In this document: positions 46,431-59,914 of the stretch, piece by piece
Numbering within the stretch: position 1 is the first letter of the stretch
Layout of the letters: every line of letters starts with the position of its first letter
From: Phascolomyces articulosus
Lineage: Eukaryota; Mucoromycota; Mucoromycetes; Mucorales; Lichtheimiaceae
Length of the DNA stretch: 64,000 bases
NCBI GenBank assembly: GCA_025677815.1
Contig: JAIXMP010000004.1
Coordinates: forward strand, 682,001 to 746,000
Direction: 5' to 3'
The notes under the pieces: model-generated
The model's database searches: none
Told to the model about the DNA's origin: nothing
What the model saw: the letters and a program-made list of their open reading frames with translations, nothing else
Position numbers and translations under genes: made by a program

Positions 46431-47486
46431 TATTTTATGCTTTTATTTTATGTAACTAGTCTATTATAATAAATAAATAATAAACAATACCATTATAGTT
46501 ACGTATTTAACAATAAAAACCATATGGATTGACTTCAATGGTAGTTATACACTACATCATTATAAATAAAACACAGACTTGGGGTCTTTTTAATTCTATT
46601 TTTCAGGAAATTCTGGATACTTTCCTGGATTAGTAACAGTTATACTTAGAAGTTACATATTAAACACTCGAAACGGAATTAATCTTATGTTCCTGAAACT
46701 TTCTTCCTTTTAGTCCAAAAGATGACGAATAATTCAATTAACAAACAATAATAATGAGAATGAACCAAAGCTCTATCAAAAAAGGCCAATCAAATGAAAT
46801 GAGTGCACTTGTGTACTTGGTGTACAAGAACAGCGATGCTGAGAAAACCAGTGGGATACATTTTGTAATCCTTGGTGCCGGAATTTACAAATTGACTATC
46901 AATATTATTCTCAGATCTATAATATGGATATATGCAGAACTACAGAAAAGAAAAAGGTGTTAATTGTCGCACACCATCAGTTTATACCGGATGCAACTGA
47001 AAAATACGTAACATCAAAGAAAGTAAGAGTTTTCAAACATAAGGGTTCTTATGGTATATTTTTATCACATTAATCACTTTATACTATAACTATAAGACAT
47101 GGGTACAATAATTGGTTAAAATAGATAAGAATTTATCTATATTTGACAGCAGCACTTTGTTTCTGTATTTTGAGTAAAATTGTTTTTGGCTGAACAAATA
47201 AAATGACTGATGATCTTTAAAGTTTCGCCTTAGCTTCTTGAAATAACATGTCACACAAATGTGGAAAAACAATCATTACTGTCTTGTTATCTTTACAAGC
47301 ATAATTACATTTATTTAATGGAATATCCTTTGATAAAATCATCAAAAACGACTCATATTGATTAACAGCACATTCATCATATACCATCTTTTTACCATCG
47401 CAGCAGTCGTTCCAATATTTTTTTTCTGAGAGTTCACACTTAGACTATATTATGTATTTCCAAATATTTATTATTCTAAATATGAA
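46431..47486. other. Gap between convergent genes
   Basis: The 1.06 kb separate the F-box (+) and WASP (-) genes. A + frame at 46754-46963 has mixed composition (ALVYLVYKNSDAEKTSGIHF) but no supporting context; it may be a remnant. Nothing else is seen. Confidence 0.5.
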
Positions 47487-49556
47487 CTACTCCCATTCGT
47501 CATCGTCATCTTCTTCTTCTTCATCGTCAGAAGGATCCATAGAAGTTTTACGAGCAGACAAAGCAGCTGCAAGTGATGCAGCCAAAACACCACCACCCAC
47601 CGCAGCCCCAGCAGCTGTTGCCGTGCTAGTAGTGGAGTTACCCATACGTGGGCTACTATTCGTTTCCGATGCTTTCATTTTACCAGAATTCTTTAAGGTA
47701 GCGAAACCACCTGTACCTCGAATTGCAGCCATCAAATTGGCACGCCCATCGTTTGATGCAGGTAATGGTGGACCTCCAGATGCTGGTGCGGGAGGTGGAG
47801 GTGGTGGTGCAGGTGCACCAGAGACAGGTGGCGGCGGTGGTGGTGGTGGAGCTCCTCCCATCATAGGTGGAGCGGGTGGAGGAGGAGGAGGAGGAGGAAC
47901 AGAAGCATTTGGTGGTTTTGGTACATTGGGTCGTCCAAGAGGTGGAGCAGGTGGGTGCATTTGACGACTACCGCGCGTTGGCAATTGTGGTGGACCAGGA
48001 ACTGAACGTGCAGGTGATGGTCCTGGAGGTACTGGTGGTGGAGGTGGAGCTGTATTGTTGTTTCTAGAAGGTGGTGGAGGAGGTGGACCACGACTATTTG
48101 TACCTTTCCGTGGTGGAGGAGGCGGAGGAGGCGCCCGGCGACCTATAAAAATCAGATTTTACAGCAATTAGTAACAACAAAGGAATTATATCTTTCTATA
48201 ATTATGTCACACTATAAATCACGTACTAGATGGAGGTGGCGGTGGCGGTGGAGGTGTCTTTTTAGCTGAACCTGGTCTAGCATTACGTCCAGGTGGTGGA
48301 GGTGGGGGTGGAGCGACTGATGATCGTTTTGGAGGAGTATTACCGCTTCCACTATGTTGATTTAGAAATTCGTGAATAAAGTCTTGGTTTTGACTGATTT
48401 CATCGGGTGTAATACCAAGAGCTTTCAATTGTTCGAATACTCCATTCCATTCAGGGTCGTTATTTTCAATAGTAAATCCTTTTTCGTTCGTATAACCAAT
48501 GTGTCCAACATGTCTTTATTGAAATCATAGTGAGCATATTTATAAGCATACTAACTTAATTGATATTATTATAATATATATATTTGCTTACCTAAACTCG
48601 GATGGCATACCAATTTGATTCTTGTCAATGCCTTTCTTTCGTCCATTTGCCTTTTTAAGAAATCCTCCTTTACTAGAACCATCTACATATGATTTATTAA
48701 ATGTCAATAAATCACTCACTATTATCTTGCTGCCAAAAAAATATATTCCTTGACACATCCACATACCATCTAATTTTATTGATTCTCGATTCAAGATCTT
48801 TTTGTAAAATGTATCTGCTTCACCCTCATCGACAAACATTAATCCTGCCAAACAATCCTAATTCACAAGATTTGTCAGTTGACCAGATTTATAACACACA
48901 ACCAAATGATATTTATAGAAAACTTACATCTGTTTCAAAAGTATGAAAAAATGATTTCTCTTTTACATATTCAAACCCATTGTATAATTCTTGTTCCCAT
49001 AAAACACCAGTATGTCTCTATTATTAAAAAAGCCGTATAGCGAATCATTGGGACGAATTAAATGAATTAGTCATAGGATAGCATATAATTATCACTCATA
49101 TACCATATTTTTCATTCTTATATACCCCTGCCACCAATGTTTCCACCAACAGATCTAGCAACCCCCTTTCAGCTCACTCTCCCTTTTTTTCTACTTTGGT
49201 TATTTTAAATATATATTTCATATGTTGTACCTCAATATCGACTATTCGTATAAAAAATGAATCGTTTCGGTTCTTGTCTTTACAAAATGTTGCTGCTCCC
49301 CATACTTTAGAATATGACCATCTATTCGGGTCAGGTGATGCAACAAATAATCTTGCAACAGCTGCTGTGAGGATTTTCTGTAATATCATGAATTGCCAGT
49401 ATATTTTTTAATAAATATTGTTTCACTTCGGTGAAAAGAACTAAAGAAGTGACATTCCAAATATTAATTTGAAAATTGATAATAGTTTACCGATGATGGA
49501 ACAGCTTTTCGAACAGTATTTTTGTCCTGAGCTGATGGAAGCGTCACAGATGGCAT
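47487..49556 (-). CDS. WASP/Las17 homologue: WH1, CRIB, polyproline, WH2, acidic tail
   Basis: Seven exons on the minus strand: 49556-49491, 49377-49231, 49017-48928, 48857-48767, 48682-48592, 48513-48227 and 48142-47487, giving 475 residues. Residues 20-130 form a WH1 (EVH1) domain (ARLFVASPDPNRWSYSKVWG, FIRIVDIE, HTGVLWEQELYNGFEY, FVDEGEADTFYKKI). A CRIB motif follows at about 154-167 (IGMPSEFRHVGHIGY). Residues 226-385 hold many polyproline runs (SH3 and profilin sites). A WH2 motif lies near 391-408 (RANLMAAIRGTGGFATLK). An Ala/Leu central helix and an acidic tail ending DEWE close the protein, together forming the VCA that binds actin and Arp2/3. It should activate Arp2/3 at sites of endocytosis. 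The CRIB motif suggests Cdc42/Rac control. Confidence 0.95.
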
Positions 49557-50522
49557 TTGATGGTTTTTGAAAAAGAAGTGTCTTCTTTTTTTCTCGGGCG
49601 ACGGGAAGGCACGCGGATAAAGATATAATGTCTGGATTTCAATCTATACTTACCAGTTTCGGTAACTGTTCTTGCGCTCTGCTGCGCGTGCTTGGCAATA
49701 TGCTCTCTCGGCGATAAATGTATTTATATTTAATTGCTTAGTATCCGAGGTGTTCTGCATAAATACACTCTTGTTTTACAAGGCTAGCTAATATTAATAT
49801 AATTTAATAGGATCAAACAGGATTACCCTCATTGATAATAATGGATGGTAATCTGATCCGGAAAGAAACTTAAAAAAGTATAGCATTCTATTTAATATAG
49901 CAACATCAAGAATTGATATGCCTTTCATGTCACCCTTGTAATTCTTCGGATAAAGTAGCGCAAAGCATAAATATTACAAACCAGATTATATATAATATTA
50001 CTGATTAACTATTTCAATGGTGGAATATTTTCACTGGAAAGAATTTTAAAGTGACATTTTTTATACACTATCAAATGACCTATATTTTAAGTCATAAGCC
50101 TTTGCAGTGAAACAACAGCAGAGTAGAAATGGCCTAATCGATATATGTACAATTTATGTAGTGGTACTCATTGTGGCGCATACTTTTCCTAGTTATATAT
50201 ATACCAGTACTTGAAAGTATATGAATAGAATGTGCATAGAATAGAAGAATACTCAGTTGCAATTGATGACTGACAAGAAAAGAACATTTTATGATTCAGC
50301 AGCTTTAAGAGAATGAGATATTATATATATCAAGTATTATTTCAATAAATGTATTTTATTTTATTAACAATCAACGATATATATATAATACTATATCTTT
50401 TAGGATCAATCCAAGTTACATAATATATGCAACTATTTAATTGTACTTTTAGAATTAAAGGTATGAGCTAATTAGAAATCGATGCTATATATCCGTTATT
50501 AGTTAGTTACGTCAATACAAGA

Positions 50523-50790
50523 TCAAAAAGGTATAAAAACAATCAGCTTATCTATTTTACCAAAGCTCGTTTTTAGCCCGTTTGCTTTTGGAGTAGAAAA
50601 ATGTAAGAGCATGTCAATAGTACCATCACTGTGCTCAATTTGATTTGGTCTCCCATGAATTTCCTCTAGATCAACGAGATACTGAATACATTCTTGAACT
50701 TCTGTAATTGACCAATACTTGAAGCCGAGAATAATACGGAACCAACCAATATGGCCACATAAATATGATCTCATTTTAGAAAAAAAAATA
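50523..50790 (-). pseudogene. Decayed coding fragment, unidentified
   Basis: On the minus strand a frame is open to a stop at 50523-50525 and reads like protein: YLCGHIGWFRIILGFKYWSI, TEVQECIQYLVDLEEIHGRP, then NGLKTSFGKIDKLIVFIPF. Its 5' end runs straight into the foldback element at 50776, which seems to have cut it off or inserted next to it. There is no believable start. I do not recognise the family. Confidence 0.4.
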
Positions 50791-51024
50791 TTCAGAATAT
50801 ATTCAAATGTTTGTATGTGCAAAATACCTCAAAACTGAATTTATCTTGAATATTTTTTAAATATCTTTTGAATATGCATATTTTGGTAAATATCTCAAAT
50901 ATTTTTGCCTTTTTAATAATGAAAAATATTCAGTATATATTCAAAATATATTCGAAGTAGAATTTTTTCTGAATATGTAATTTTTTTTATGAATTTAAAA
51001 ATATATTCTGGATTTTTTTTCTAA
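50776..51024. mobile_element. Foldback (MITE-like) element with imperfect long inverted repeats
   Basis: The left arm 50776-50807 starts TTAGAAAAAAAAATATTCAG. The right arm 50994-51024, read on the other strand, starts TTAGAAAAAAAATCCAGAAT. The two match over about 30 bases with a 2-3 base gap. The interior is filled with variants of the palindrome GAATATATTC in both orientations. There is no coding capacity. I see no clear target duplication, so it may be an old insertion or a local repeat expansion. Confidence 0.45.
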
Positions 51025-54000
51025 GATGATATATCATTAATATCTGATATCAACAGAAGATACATCCCAATCCACGATGTTTCCTGCTATGAGATATTGA
51101 AGTTGTTTTGGAGTAAAAATATCAGCCATCGTAGCCAACATGATGCCTCCAAGCAAGTCGATTGCATTTGTAAGCAGCAACCTATAAATAATCAGGCAAT
51201 CAAGCAAAAAAATATAATGTTTTTAAAGAGAATAATTACAAACACTCCATTCTCTACCCTTTCGCTCTCTCCACTCACCAGCAGCCAGATTTCCAATCTT
51301 TCCAGTCATTTATTCTTCTTACTTGATAGTTTCTTCTTCAATTTCTGTCAAGTTACGTATCTTTACTCAACAACTTGGTTACATGATTATTGGCTTTCAA
51401 TACGATATAGTCGCCTTGCCTTATCCAGCTTTGCAAAGCTGCCAATCACTGTAGAGAATGGTATTCCTGAATATCCTCGAAAATTTCCTGAACTCAGTAA
51501 TAAGTTTAAAAGAAAATGGTTAAGTTGATGATTTTTAACAAAAAAAAACCCAAAATCTATATTGAACCATGATCTCCTATATGTATTCCCTTGAGCGGAT
51601 AATCCTATGCTTTTGCTGGCTAATGGAGTTTTGGATATACTATCTCCCATATTCCTGAATTCAGGCTTTGGAGTAACAAAAATCAGGAAATTCCAGGAAT
51701 ATTTTTCCACGAAGAAGGTTTTGGAGCTTATCATGATAGTCCTTCCGGTACTAACACAAAGATGGTTCCTGCTTCGTTCAAGTACCTATTTTGAAGACCA
51801 CAAAAGTTTTTTAAAAACCTATATTCTTGGTACCTCCCTTAGTCATCAATCTTTCTGTATGTTATAACAACGTTTGGAGTCATACTACTGATACCAGCAC
51901 TTAAAGAAGTACTTATGTTACTACTTCCACCGAACATACGTGTCCATCGTTCATCTATATTAATATAATTCTTTTATTCCTTCTTGTTTCTATTCGCCTT
52001 TTTTTTATATATACTTTGCGTGTATTGGTTTGCAGTGAATCAATTGTACTCTGTATCATCCAAACCAAATTCTATGTGAAGCAAATCCTGTCTTAGCCAC
52101 AACATTTATTGACCATTCAGAAAGGTTATCTTGATAAGAATTTATAAATTTCTTGAATGTGGGGTTTTTCTGCGTGACATATTCGCCTAGTTCTATATAC
52201 AGATATCACTGTAATTTAGTGTAAATCAACCGATCTTTAGAAGTATTTAAATAAACAAACATCATTATCATTCTTATTACCTTCTGAGCCAGCATATTTT
52301 TCCAAGGATCCTTCCATATTTTTAAGGTTTGTGTGGATATGTAACGAGGAAAAAAGTAAACTGGGATGAGAAAGAATAGCAAAGGAATAATCCAGGTGTA
52401 GTAGTGGGAAGAGGTTTTTGAAGGTTGCCTTGATGCAAGTATTTTTTGATCTTCTATGCTCCTTTTATTATTGAAATAGGGATCAACATAGCATATGATC
52501 AAATGATGGGAAGCCAACAAGAGCAACTATTATATATGATATTTTGATCCGAGATTACAACTGTTCCTAGGAGGGCATGTAGACATTATGCAAAGTTCCT
52601 TCAAGAAGTCGTTGCTGCTAACCCAATACCGATGGCACCTACAGCATCTCTGTTGAAAGTGGTATAATATCCAAATGATCCCTGGTAGGAGACTCAATGA
52701 CAGCATAATTGAATGTATTTTTTCAATTGTCTAAAGTTCGACAGGACAGGTGGGAAAAAGAATATCATAATAATGGAAGGTTTTTTTTAAAAAAAAGAAG
52801 AAAGCATTGCATAGGATCAAGCCAATTGGTGGTACGTTGTCTTATTAGTCCATCATGAATGAGACTTATTATATGATTGGAATGAAAAGAAGATGGGCTT
52901 TCTGTTGATATATATTATTACTATTATTGCATGTAATAAGTGAATGTCTTATTGATTAAAAAACGCGTCTTTTTTATTATTGAAAAATTCATGCCGGTGA
53001 AATCATCGTTGCCAGATAATTGATGAAAACAAATGTTTGTCAAGTGAGCAACTGTACACTCTGTTCTTATTTTTATTGGATCAGAAACAATAGAGAAGGA
53101 TGAAAAAAAAAACTTGACAAAAAAACACTTCTATGTGTTGGAGGATGGAATTAAACAGTAAGATCTATCTTATCACCAGACCAGAAAAGGTGGTGTTTAT
53201 TATGCAATTAATCATTTATTATAATAAAGAAAAAGTGTTGTCTAGATCTATCATACTCAGACAGATCATATGCACTATACTTATTTTCTGCTAAAGTGGA
53301 TACAGCGAGAAAGAAACAACATGAGTCTTTTTCCCCTACGTATTCCTATGGTGCAATAATATTATAATTACAAGATCGAATAATGACTCTATGCTATACA
53401 TAGTAAAATATGTTGAGGTATGATAAGAGGAATAGGTAAAGCATATGGAGAATGTGGTCTAGAATAGATCAACTTTATTCTGTATATGGCAGAAATAATT
53501 TAAATGCCTGTCGCTCACATCACAATTAAACTTTGGTATGCGTCAATGTCGGTCCAAAAAAGGAAACCGCTATGTATTTTTGTATAGGGGAGAACTGTCA
53601 AGAAGTGTTACATCCTCAGAAGAAAGTAATATAATTTTTATCTGCTCTGCTTCTGGAATTCCTAAAAGGATCTTACTTCAAATCCTATCTTTTCATATTT
53701 TTGAGAGTCTATTGAATAACTTTTTTTTATTTAGGTGATACTCTACATGAATTGCAGAATAGAAAATTGTAAAGAGTGACATTCTTAGTAGTAGATTGAG
53801 ATTTCAAACAAAGTAAAAATTTTGGTCTATTCAAAAAGACTTACACCATATTATTCTGATATGTATCACCGAGTATCCATGCCATCAAAAATTATGTTGA
53901 TAGGCGAGAATTATCTGGGTATTATTAAAGGAGATACTCACCATCATCCATATTAATTAGAAAATTAGTATATCAGAAGATATCAACAAATACTTCTAAA

Positions 54001-55510
54001 AGATGCATTCTGTGAATCTTAATACGAGAAAAACACACTATTAAGCCTTATATTCCACAATTTAATAACTCCAGAAAACATATAGTGGATTTACAACAAG
54101 TTGTTAAACAGAGTACCTTCTACCTATGTTTAACATGCGGCAAAATCTACCATGCTCCGTTATTACTTTTTCATGCATACATCTAGACTCAAATGGATTT
54201 ATAAACTATACTTGTTTACCATTATATACTGCAGTTAGCAGACAAGGTTTGTACGGTAGTGATCATCTCTTCCACCAATGTATTATGCAACGTGGTATAA
54301 CACCATGATTAACTCTAATTGGCTGCATTATATCGTAATATCATTGGACGAAAAAAACCCGAATCACTGTAGCCCTGCCTTCCTTTTACTGATTTTTATT
54401 GAAATGGCCACCTTTGTGACATGGTCTTCTTCTCTCATATTGGCAAAGGAATCTATTAGCTCTACCCAGTGTTAATAGTAGGCTATAGCATCCTATAGTC
54501 GCCCTAAGTGGAAGTGACAGGAATGTCTAGACCGGAATACATTTTCGGCTGAATGTCGTGTGTGTTCACTGTCATGAGTAGCGTACGTCAATCTTGCTTT
54601 TTCGTTTGGAAATTGTTCAGATAAAATTATTATTATCACACAGGGCCCACTAAGTATATGAGGCAGCTATAGCAACAACAGTAGAAGTATTGGTACAGCT
54701 AGACAATAGAGCGTCCAATTATTTATATGTGCACTCATTCATGTTCTTTTTTCTCTCGAATGGCAGTGATCGACGAGTACAAGATTATTAAAACTAAACG
54801 ATTATATTATCAAATGGATCTCAGATATCCATGAAATAAGAGCATCATCTAGTCACATACTATATATTGTTATAATGAGTACATAATAAAAAAAAACTGT
54901 TATATTGCCAGTAGTTTTTCTTTTCTTCTGTGATTATTGCATTAGTAGTTCTCTAACTTGCATAACTAAAAAATCTTAAACAGTCGTTACTTCAATTAGA
55001 ATACAAAAAAAAATGAATGGATTAGAGGTGTAAAGAAAGAGTAGGAAAAACACTGATGAGAAATAAGTTTCTTTGTTATCATAATGATTTATAGTGCTTA
55101 TACCATTTTTTTAAAAGTAAAGAGATAATCATACTATCCATTTACGTTTTCCTAGAATATATAGTCTTTACACCTATTAAAACAATCCATTTCTATTTAT
55201 GCAAAATAAAAATAAGGGGAATTGCGTAGCCCCCAATAAGTTTTATATAAATGGGTTTAAACAAGGTTATAACAATTACAAAAAAAGACAACACAAAAAA
55301 AAGAGAGAAAGAAATGCACTTTTTAGGGGAGAGAGGTGAATCTATACATCTATCAACTATTTACTAATTAATTTTTTGCTATTTATTCTCTCTTATGAAG
55401 AGAGATAGTGTGTATATGGGAGAGGAAGAGAGCGTGTGTGTGTGTGGGTGTGATGATAATGATAGGGGAAATAAGAAGTATACGAGAAATAAGAGGATCT
55501 CTTGGTTTGT

Positions 55511-57289
55511 TTACCAAGTAGGTCTGGAATCATGCTTTGCCATATCAATGATTCTCCAGCCACTAGTGACAGGGTTTTGAAGATCTTCAGGTTCTTTGGT
55601 CAATACACAAGCATATGTACATTGTTCAATATGATCTTCCTTGCCATATGCAATTTCACCTGACTTGGCATTCCGGAACAAAATAATTTCTTGAGTACGG
55701 AAAGACATGACCAAAACTGGGATATCATTCTCAAGGATCTTGGCAGCTACAAGCTAATAATTGCCCCCCATAAAAACATTAGATATCTTTCCCATTCTTT
55801 TTCACAAATAAAATCCTATCTTTAAAACTTACATCAACATCACGGAGATCTTGAATCTTACAGTCACTGATCAAACCTTGTTGCATTTGTGCTTGAATAA
55901 CAGCGGTAAGAACGTTGTAAGTCTAGTAGATATTCCAATATCGTTTAGTATGTTGTCATTAAAATGCACTTATAAGGTAATTCCAAATCTATATAATTCA
56001 ACATTCTACTTACAGCTTCTGAACACCATAATTTCAAAGTTTCAACATCACCTCGAAGATATGCTTCCATGACTTCAGGTACAATATAAGTACGGGCTTC
56101 AGTCATAAATTTGTCCATATTGAAAGTAGGGTCGATCATTTGGAAGGCACGGATAGCTTGAGCTTGATCAGATTCTTCAAAGATGGAACCTATTTACAAC
56201 AAATTATTAAATATCTTTGTTAGCAACCAGCTCTGAATATCTCCCTTTTTTTTTGCTTATGAACCAAATGACTTACCAAAGGTTTCCGAGATACGATCAG
56301 TGAAAGCACGGGTATACGAAATGAAAAGGTTATCCGATTCATCATAATTTCTGCGTGCACGGAATACACCTAAAAAAAAGCCCCAATTATATATTAGTAT
56401 CGTAGTACTAACAACAAATAGCTAGCTTTTATGTCAAATAAACCCTGGCCGTTCATATCTTTTTCCTATATAATTTACCTTGAATGAAAGGATTTTCATC
56501 CTTGAACTTATTCCAGCTCTCCTTCCACTTAGAATCCTTATGCATGACCATCGAAGCACCAGCATCAGGATTTTCTTGTACTCTTCGCTTGCCAGGCATG
56601 CTTTCTTCAGCCTTTTGAGCTTCTTCTCTTAACTTACGACGCGTTTCCTTGTCAACAAATCCAGTGTATCGACCTGTATCATCCTTTACTACAGTTTTAA
56701 CTGAATCACCTAATTTACCAACATAAGGGTTATTTCTAATAGGTTCAGAATGCTTGTTAATGTTTTCAGCAGCTTCCTTTAATCGTTTCGACGTTTCCTT
56801 GGCGAATTCTGTTTCGGACGCTTCCTTCCATGACTTGTTGACTGACTCGGAAACTTTTCCTGCTGCCTTTGAGAACTTTTCCGATGCTTCCTTTAAACGC
56901 TCACTTTGTTCTGATTGTTGCAACTAAATTTGGAGAATACCATAACGATTGGTCAGTTTCTTCTTTCTTGTTGTTCATGACACTCTAATGACATGACACA
57001 CAATTTGAACACACACCAAAAAAACCAGCTATATATTTACCTTTGCCTTTTCATACATTTCCTTTGCCTTCTTGAGAGCTTCGCTTTCATTAAGTTTACC
57101 TGATTCGTCTTGTAATGATTTTACACCTTGTTGAAGTTCCTTGTCTTTCTTAATTTGGTCCTTAATAGTGTCCATAAAGACTTTAAAAGGGGAGCTGTAG
57201 TGACGAACGGTAGTATTTTGTGTTCGCAATTGAGGAGCAACGATACGGGTTCGTGCAGAGGTTGACAAAAGAGTTCGATAAGCAGACAT
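55511..57289 (-). CDS. TIM44: Mitochondrial import inner membrane translocase subunit Tim44
   Basis: Six exons on the minus strand: 57289-57041, 56923-56479, 56369-56277, 56189-56014, 55922-55833 and 55753-55511, giving 431 residues, the usual size. The first 30 residues (MSAYRTLLSTSARTRIVAPQ and on to RHYSS) form a typical mitochondrial presequence. The N-terminal half is charged and helical (FMDTIKDQIKKDKELQQGVK, KFSKAAGKVSESVNKSWKEA), the part that binds mtHsp70 and the TIM23 channel. The C-terminal Tim44 domain shows IDPTFNMDKFMTEARTYIVP, VMEAYLRGDVETLKLWCSEA, VTSGWRIIDMAKHDSRPTW. It anchors the import motor at the matrix side of the inner membrane. The gene is essential in yeasts. Confidence 0.95.
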
Positions 57290-57723
57290 CGATATTTATG
57301 AGAGTATATGGAAGTGGTTAGAAGAAAGAAGAAGAGTGAGTATTAAGTGGATTAAAGGTGGGTAGGTAATACTTCACTCCGATATATCCAGGGTGATAGT
57401 TGAACCTGTCAAAGTGGCTTGTTTTCAATCAATATGTTATAGTTTTTGAGACTGGCTGATCCGAATTATACATAATCAGAGAGTGTGGGAAATTTGTTGG
57501 CCAATCGAATTGAAACGTAACAAATTGCGTTTTATGATGTATGAACAAGAAATAAAAAAAGTTTATTTTATTATTTTAAACGAAACAGGTACAAGGTGAA
57601 AGTGAGCTATTTTTTATATATTTGTATTGAACAAGGGAAATAAAAAAGGTGGAAATAAAAAGGGTGTAAAAGCAAAAAAGAAATAGACAAGCAGAAGGAG
57701 AGATATTACAATTATTTATATAA
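57290..57723. other. Short intergenic region between two - strand genes
   Basis: The 434 bp serve as the Tim44 promoter side and the aldehyde dehydrogenase 3' end. There are no coding features. Confidence 0.6.
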
Positions 57724-59889
57724 TTAACCAAAGTTAATACCTTGAGCAAGTGGTAATGCACCGGAATAATTAATAGTACAAGTACCACGGCGACAGTATT
57801 GCTTCCAAGAATCACTACCACTTTCACGACCACCACCAGTTGCCTTTTCACCACCAAATGCGCCACCGATTTCAGCACCGTTGGTTGGAATATTTACATT
57901 AATAATACCACAATCAGACCCTGCGGGACCAATCCACTTGAAGATAGTTTCAGGATTCTTTGTAAAGATAGAGCTTGATAAACCTTGTGCAACATTATTG
58001 TTGATAGCAATAGCTTCATCAAGAGTCTACATAGTAGAATCATTACTTATTAATAACTCTTCTTCTAATTATATTATACGTCATATATTTATAAAATAAA
58101 AATATATTATTTTTTACCTTAAAAGTCATGGTATGAAGAATAGGAACAAAGGCTTCTTCCTTGATAATATTCATATCCTTATTTACACGGGTCAAAGTAG
58201 GCTTGACAAAGTTACCACCTAATGTTTCACCGCCAAACAAAATCTTGCCACCTTGCTCTTGGACCTTCTTTAAAGTTTCTTCATAAACAGAAACAGCGGC
58301 TTGAGTATGGAGGGGACCACACAAGACACCTTCTTCTAAAGGATCACCAATCTTGACTTGACCATAAGCCTTGATTAATCGTTCGATAAGAGTATCATAG
58401 ATATTTTCATGGACGATCAAACGACGTGTGGTTGTGCATCGTTGACCAGCAGTACCGACCGCAGCAAACAAAATGGCGCGTGCAGCCAAGTCCAAATCAC
58501 AGTCTTCCATGACAATAATAGCATTGTTGCCGCCCAATTCCAAAATGGATTTACCAAATCGACCCTGTACAACTTGACCAACTTGACGGCCAACCTTTGT
58601 GGAACCAGTAAAGGAGAGAACATGGGCACGTGCATCGGCTGCTAATGAACTACCTACATCGGTTCCACCTGTAACAAGAGAGCAAAGGGAGGTAGGCAAC
58701 TTGTGTTCATGTAAAGTCTTCTCCAACAAACGGGTAACTGCAATAGAGACCAAAGGAGTAGTGGGGGATGGTTTCCAAAGAACACCATTACCAGTAACCA
58801 ATGCAATGGCACTGTTCCAGCCATATACAGCAACTGTATTAAAGAAAAAGGCACGAAAAAAAAAGGATGAGTTTGATTGTAAACAAAAAAAAAAAATTTG
58901 ATCCCATTGCCAAACGCCTTTTTGCGTGTCGCTTATTTAAAGAAAAAAAATAATATTTACCAGGGAAGTTGAAAGCACTGATCACACCGACGGTACCAAG
59001 AGGATTCCAGGTTTCAAGCATGACGTGGCCAGGACGTTCAGAAGGAATCATGGAACCCTTCATCATGCGAGAAAGGCCAAGAGCATATTCAAGAATATCA
59101 ACATATTCTTGGATCTCACCAATACCTTCAGGTAAAATCTTACCTAAAATATTATTTTAAGCATGTTAGCAACAAAATGAATAAAGTAATAAAGGGTGGG
59201 AAGAAAATCATATTTGAATAATTAGAGTGAAACTTACCCATTTCCAACGCGACAACCTTACCCAAAGGTTCAAGGTTGTCCACCAAAGCTTGACGCATAG
59301 AAAGCAAAACTTCACCACGCTTGGGAACAGGCAACTATATAATATAAAATAACAACCATCAACAAAACAGGTTCCCAATATTATTATTATTATTATTAGA
59401 GACGAGTAAAAAGCAAACAATACTAATAATAGTTATGAAACAAAACAAAAAAGCATATTATATAACTTACATCACGCCAGATCTTTTGAGCTTCATTGAC
59501 CTTATCCAAGGCTACGTTGAGATCATTTACATTACCCTAAAGCAACAATACAAAAAAGAAATTCACGGTTTTTTTTATTATTACCCTTTCATTTTATTAT
59601 ATTTATAAGGAAAAGTAAAAAAAGAAATCTCATCGATTATTTAAATATCACTTACGGAAATGACTTCAGCAATCACTTCGTTGTTTACAGGATTGACCGA
59701 CTTAATAATGGGACCAGAACCTTTCCATTCACCATCGAAAACACCTTTATTACCAGACTTGGCGATACCAAAACGTTCAAAGGTATCCTTATACTTATCG
59801 TAGATGGTAGACATGTAGCGAGCTGAATAAAAACGAGAGGCTTGAGAGGCTTGAGTAGCAAGAAATCTTCCTTGTCGAAGTGCGTACAT
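57724..59889 (-). CDS. ALDH7A1: ALDH7A1/antiquitin-like aldehyde dehydrogenase
   Basis: Six exons on the minus strand: 59889-59656, 59536-59471, 59334-59238, 59143-58961, 58833-58118 and 58026-57724, giving 532 residues. The N-terminus ([20 protein letters not shown]) is a likely mitochondrial presequence. Active-site landmarks are [28 protein letters not shown], the Glu in [11 protein letters not shown], and the catalytic Cys in [14 protein letters not shown]. The C-terminus is diagnostic for family 7: [39 protein letters not shown], and [16 protein letters not shown]. In animals the enzyme oxidises alpha-aminoadipic semialdehyde (lysine breakdown) and betaine aldehyde. Most fungi make lysine through aminoadipate, so the physiological direction and substrate here are open. 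ATG 59889 is preferred over an upstream in-frame Met at 59997 because a TATA-like box lies between them. Confidence 0.95.
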
Positions 59890-59914
59890 CGTTATCGTTC
59901 TTTTATAAAGAGGG

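Larger units (their letters stand above)
49557..55510. other. Gene-poor AT-rich region, 6 kb
   Basis: No complete gene can be built here. The region holds the coding remnant at 50523-50790 (-), the foldback element at 50776-51024, and many short frames of unremarkable composition (for example 51097-51528 + and 53538-53738 +). The stretch 52000-55300 shows nothing beyond AT-rich sequence and short A/T runs. The last part before 55511 holds GT repeats (about 55434-55452). Confidence 0.5.

Noticed and set aside
47452..47964. 170-codon Gly-rich frame on the + strand
   Set aside because: It is antisense to the polyproline and acidic parts of the WASP gene; Pro codons read backwards give Gly.
55395..55580. 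61-codon frame with a GT-repeat core on the + strand
   Set aside because: It overlaps the Tim44 3' end on the other strand and consists largely of a simple repeat.
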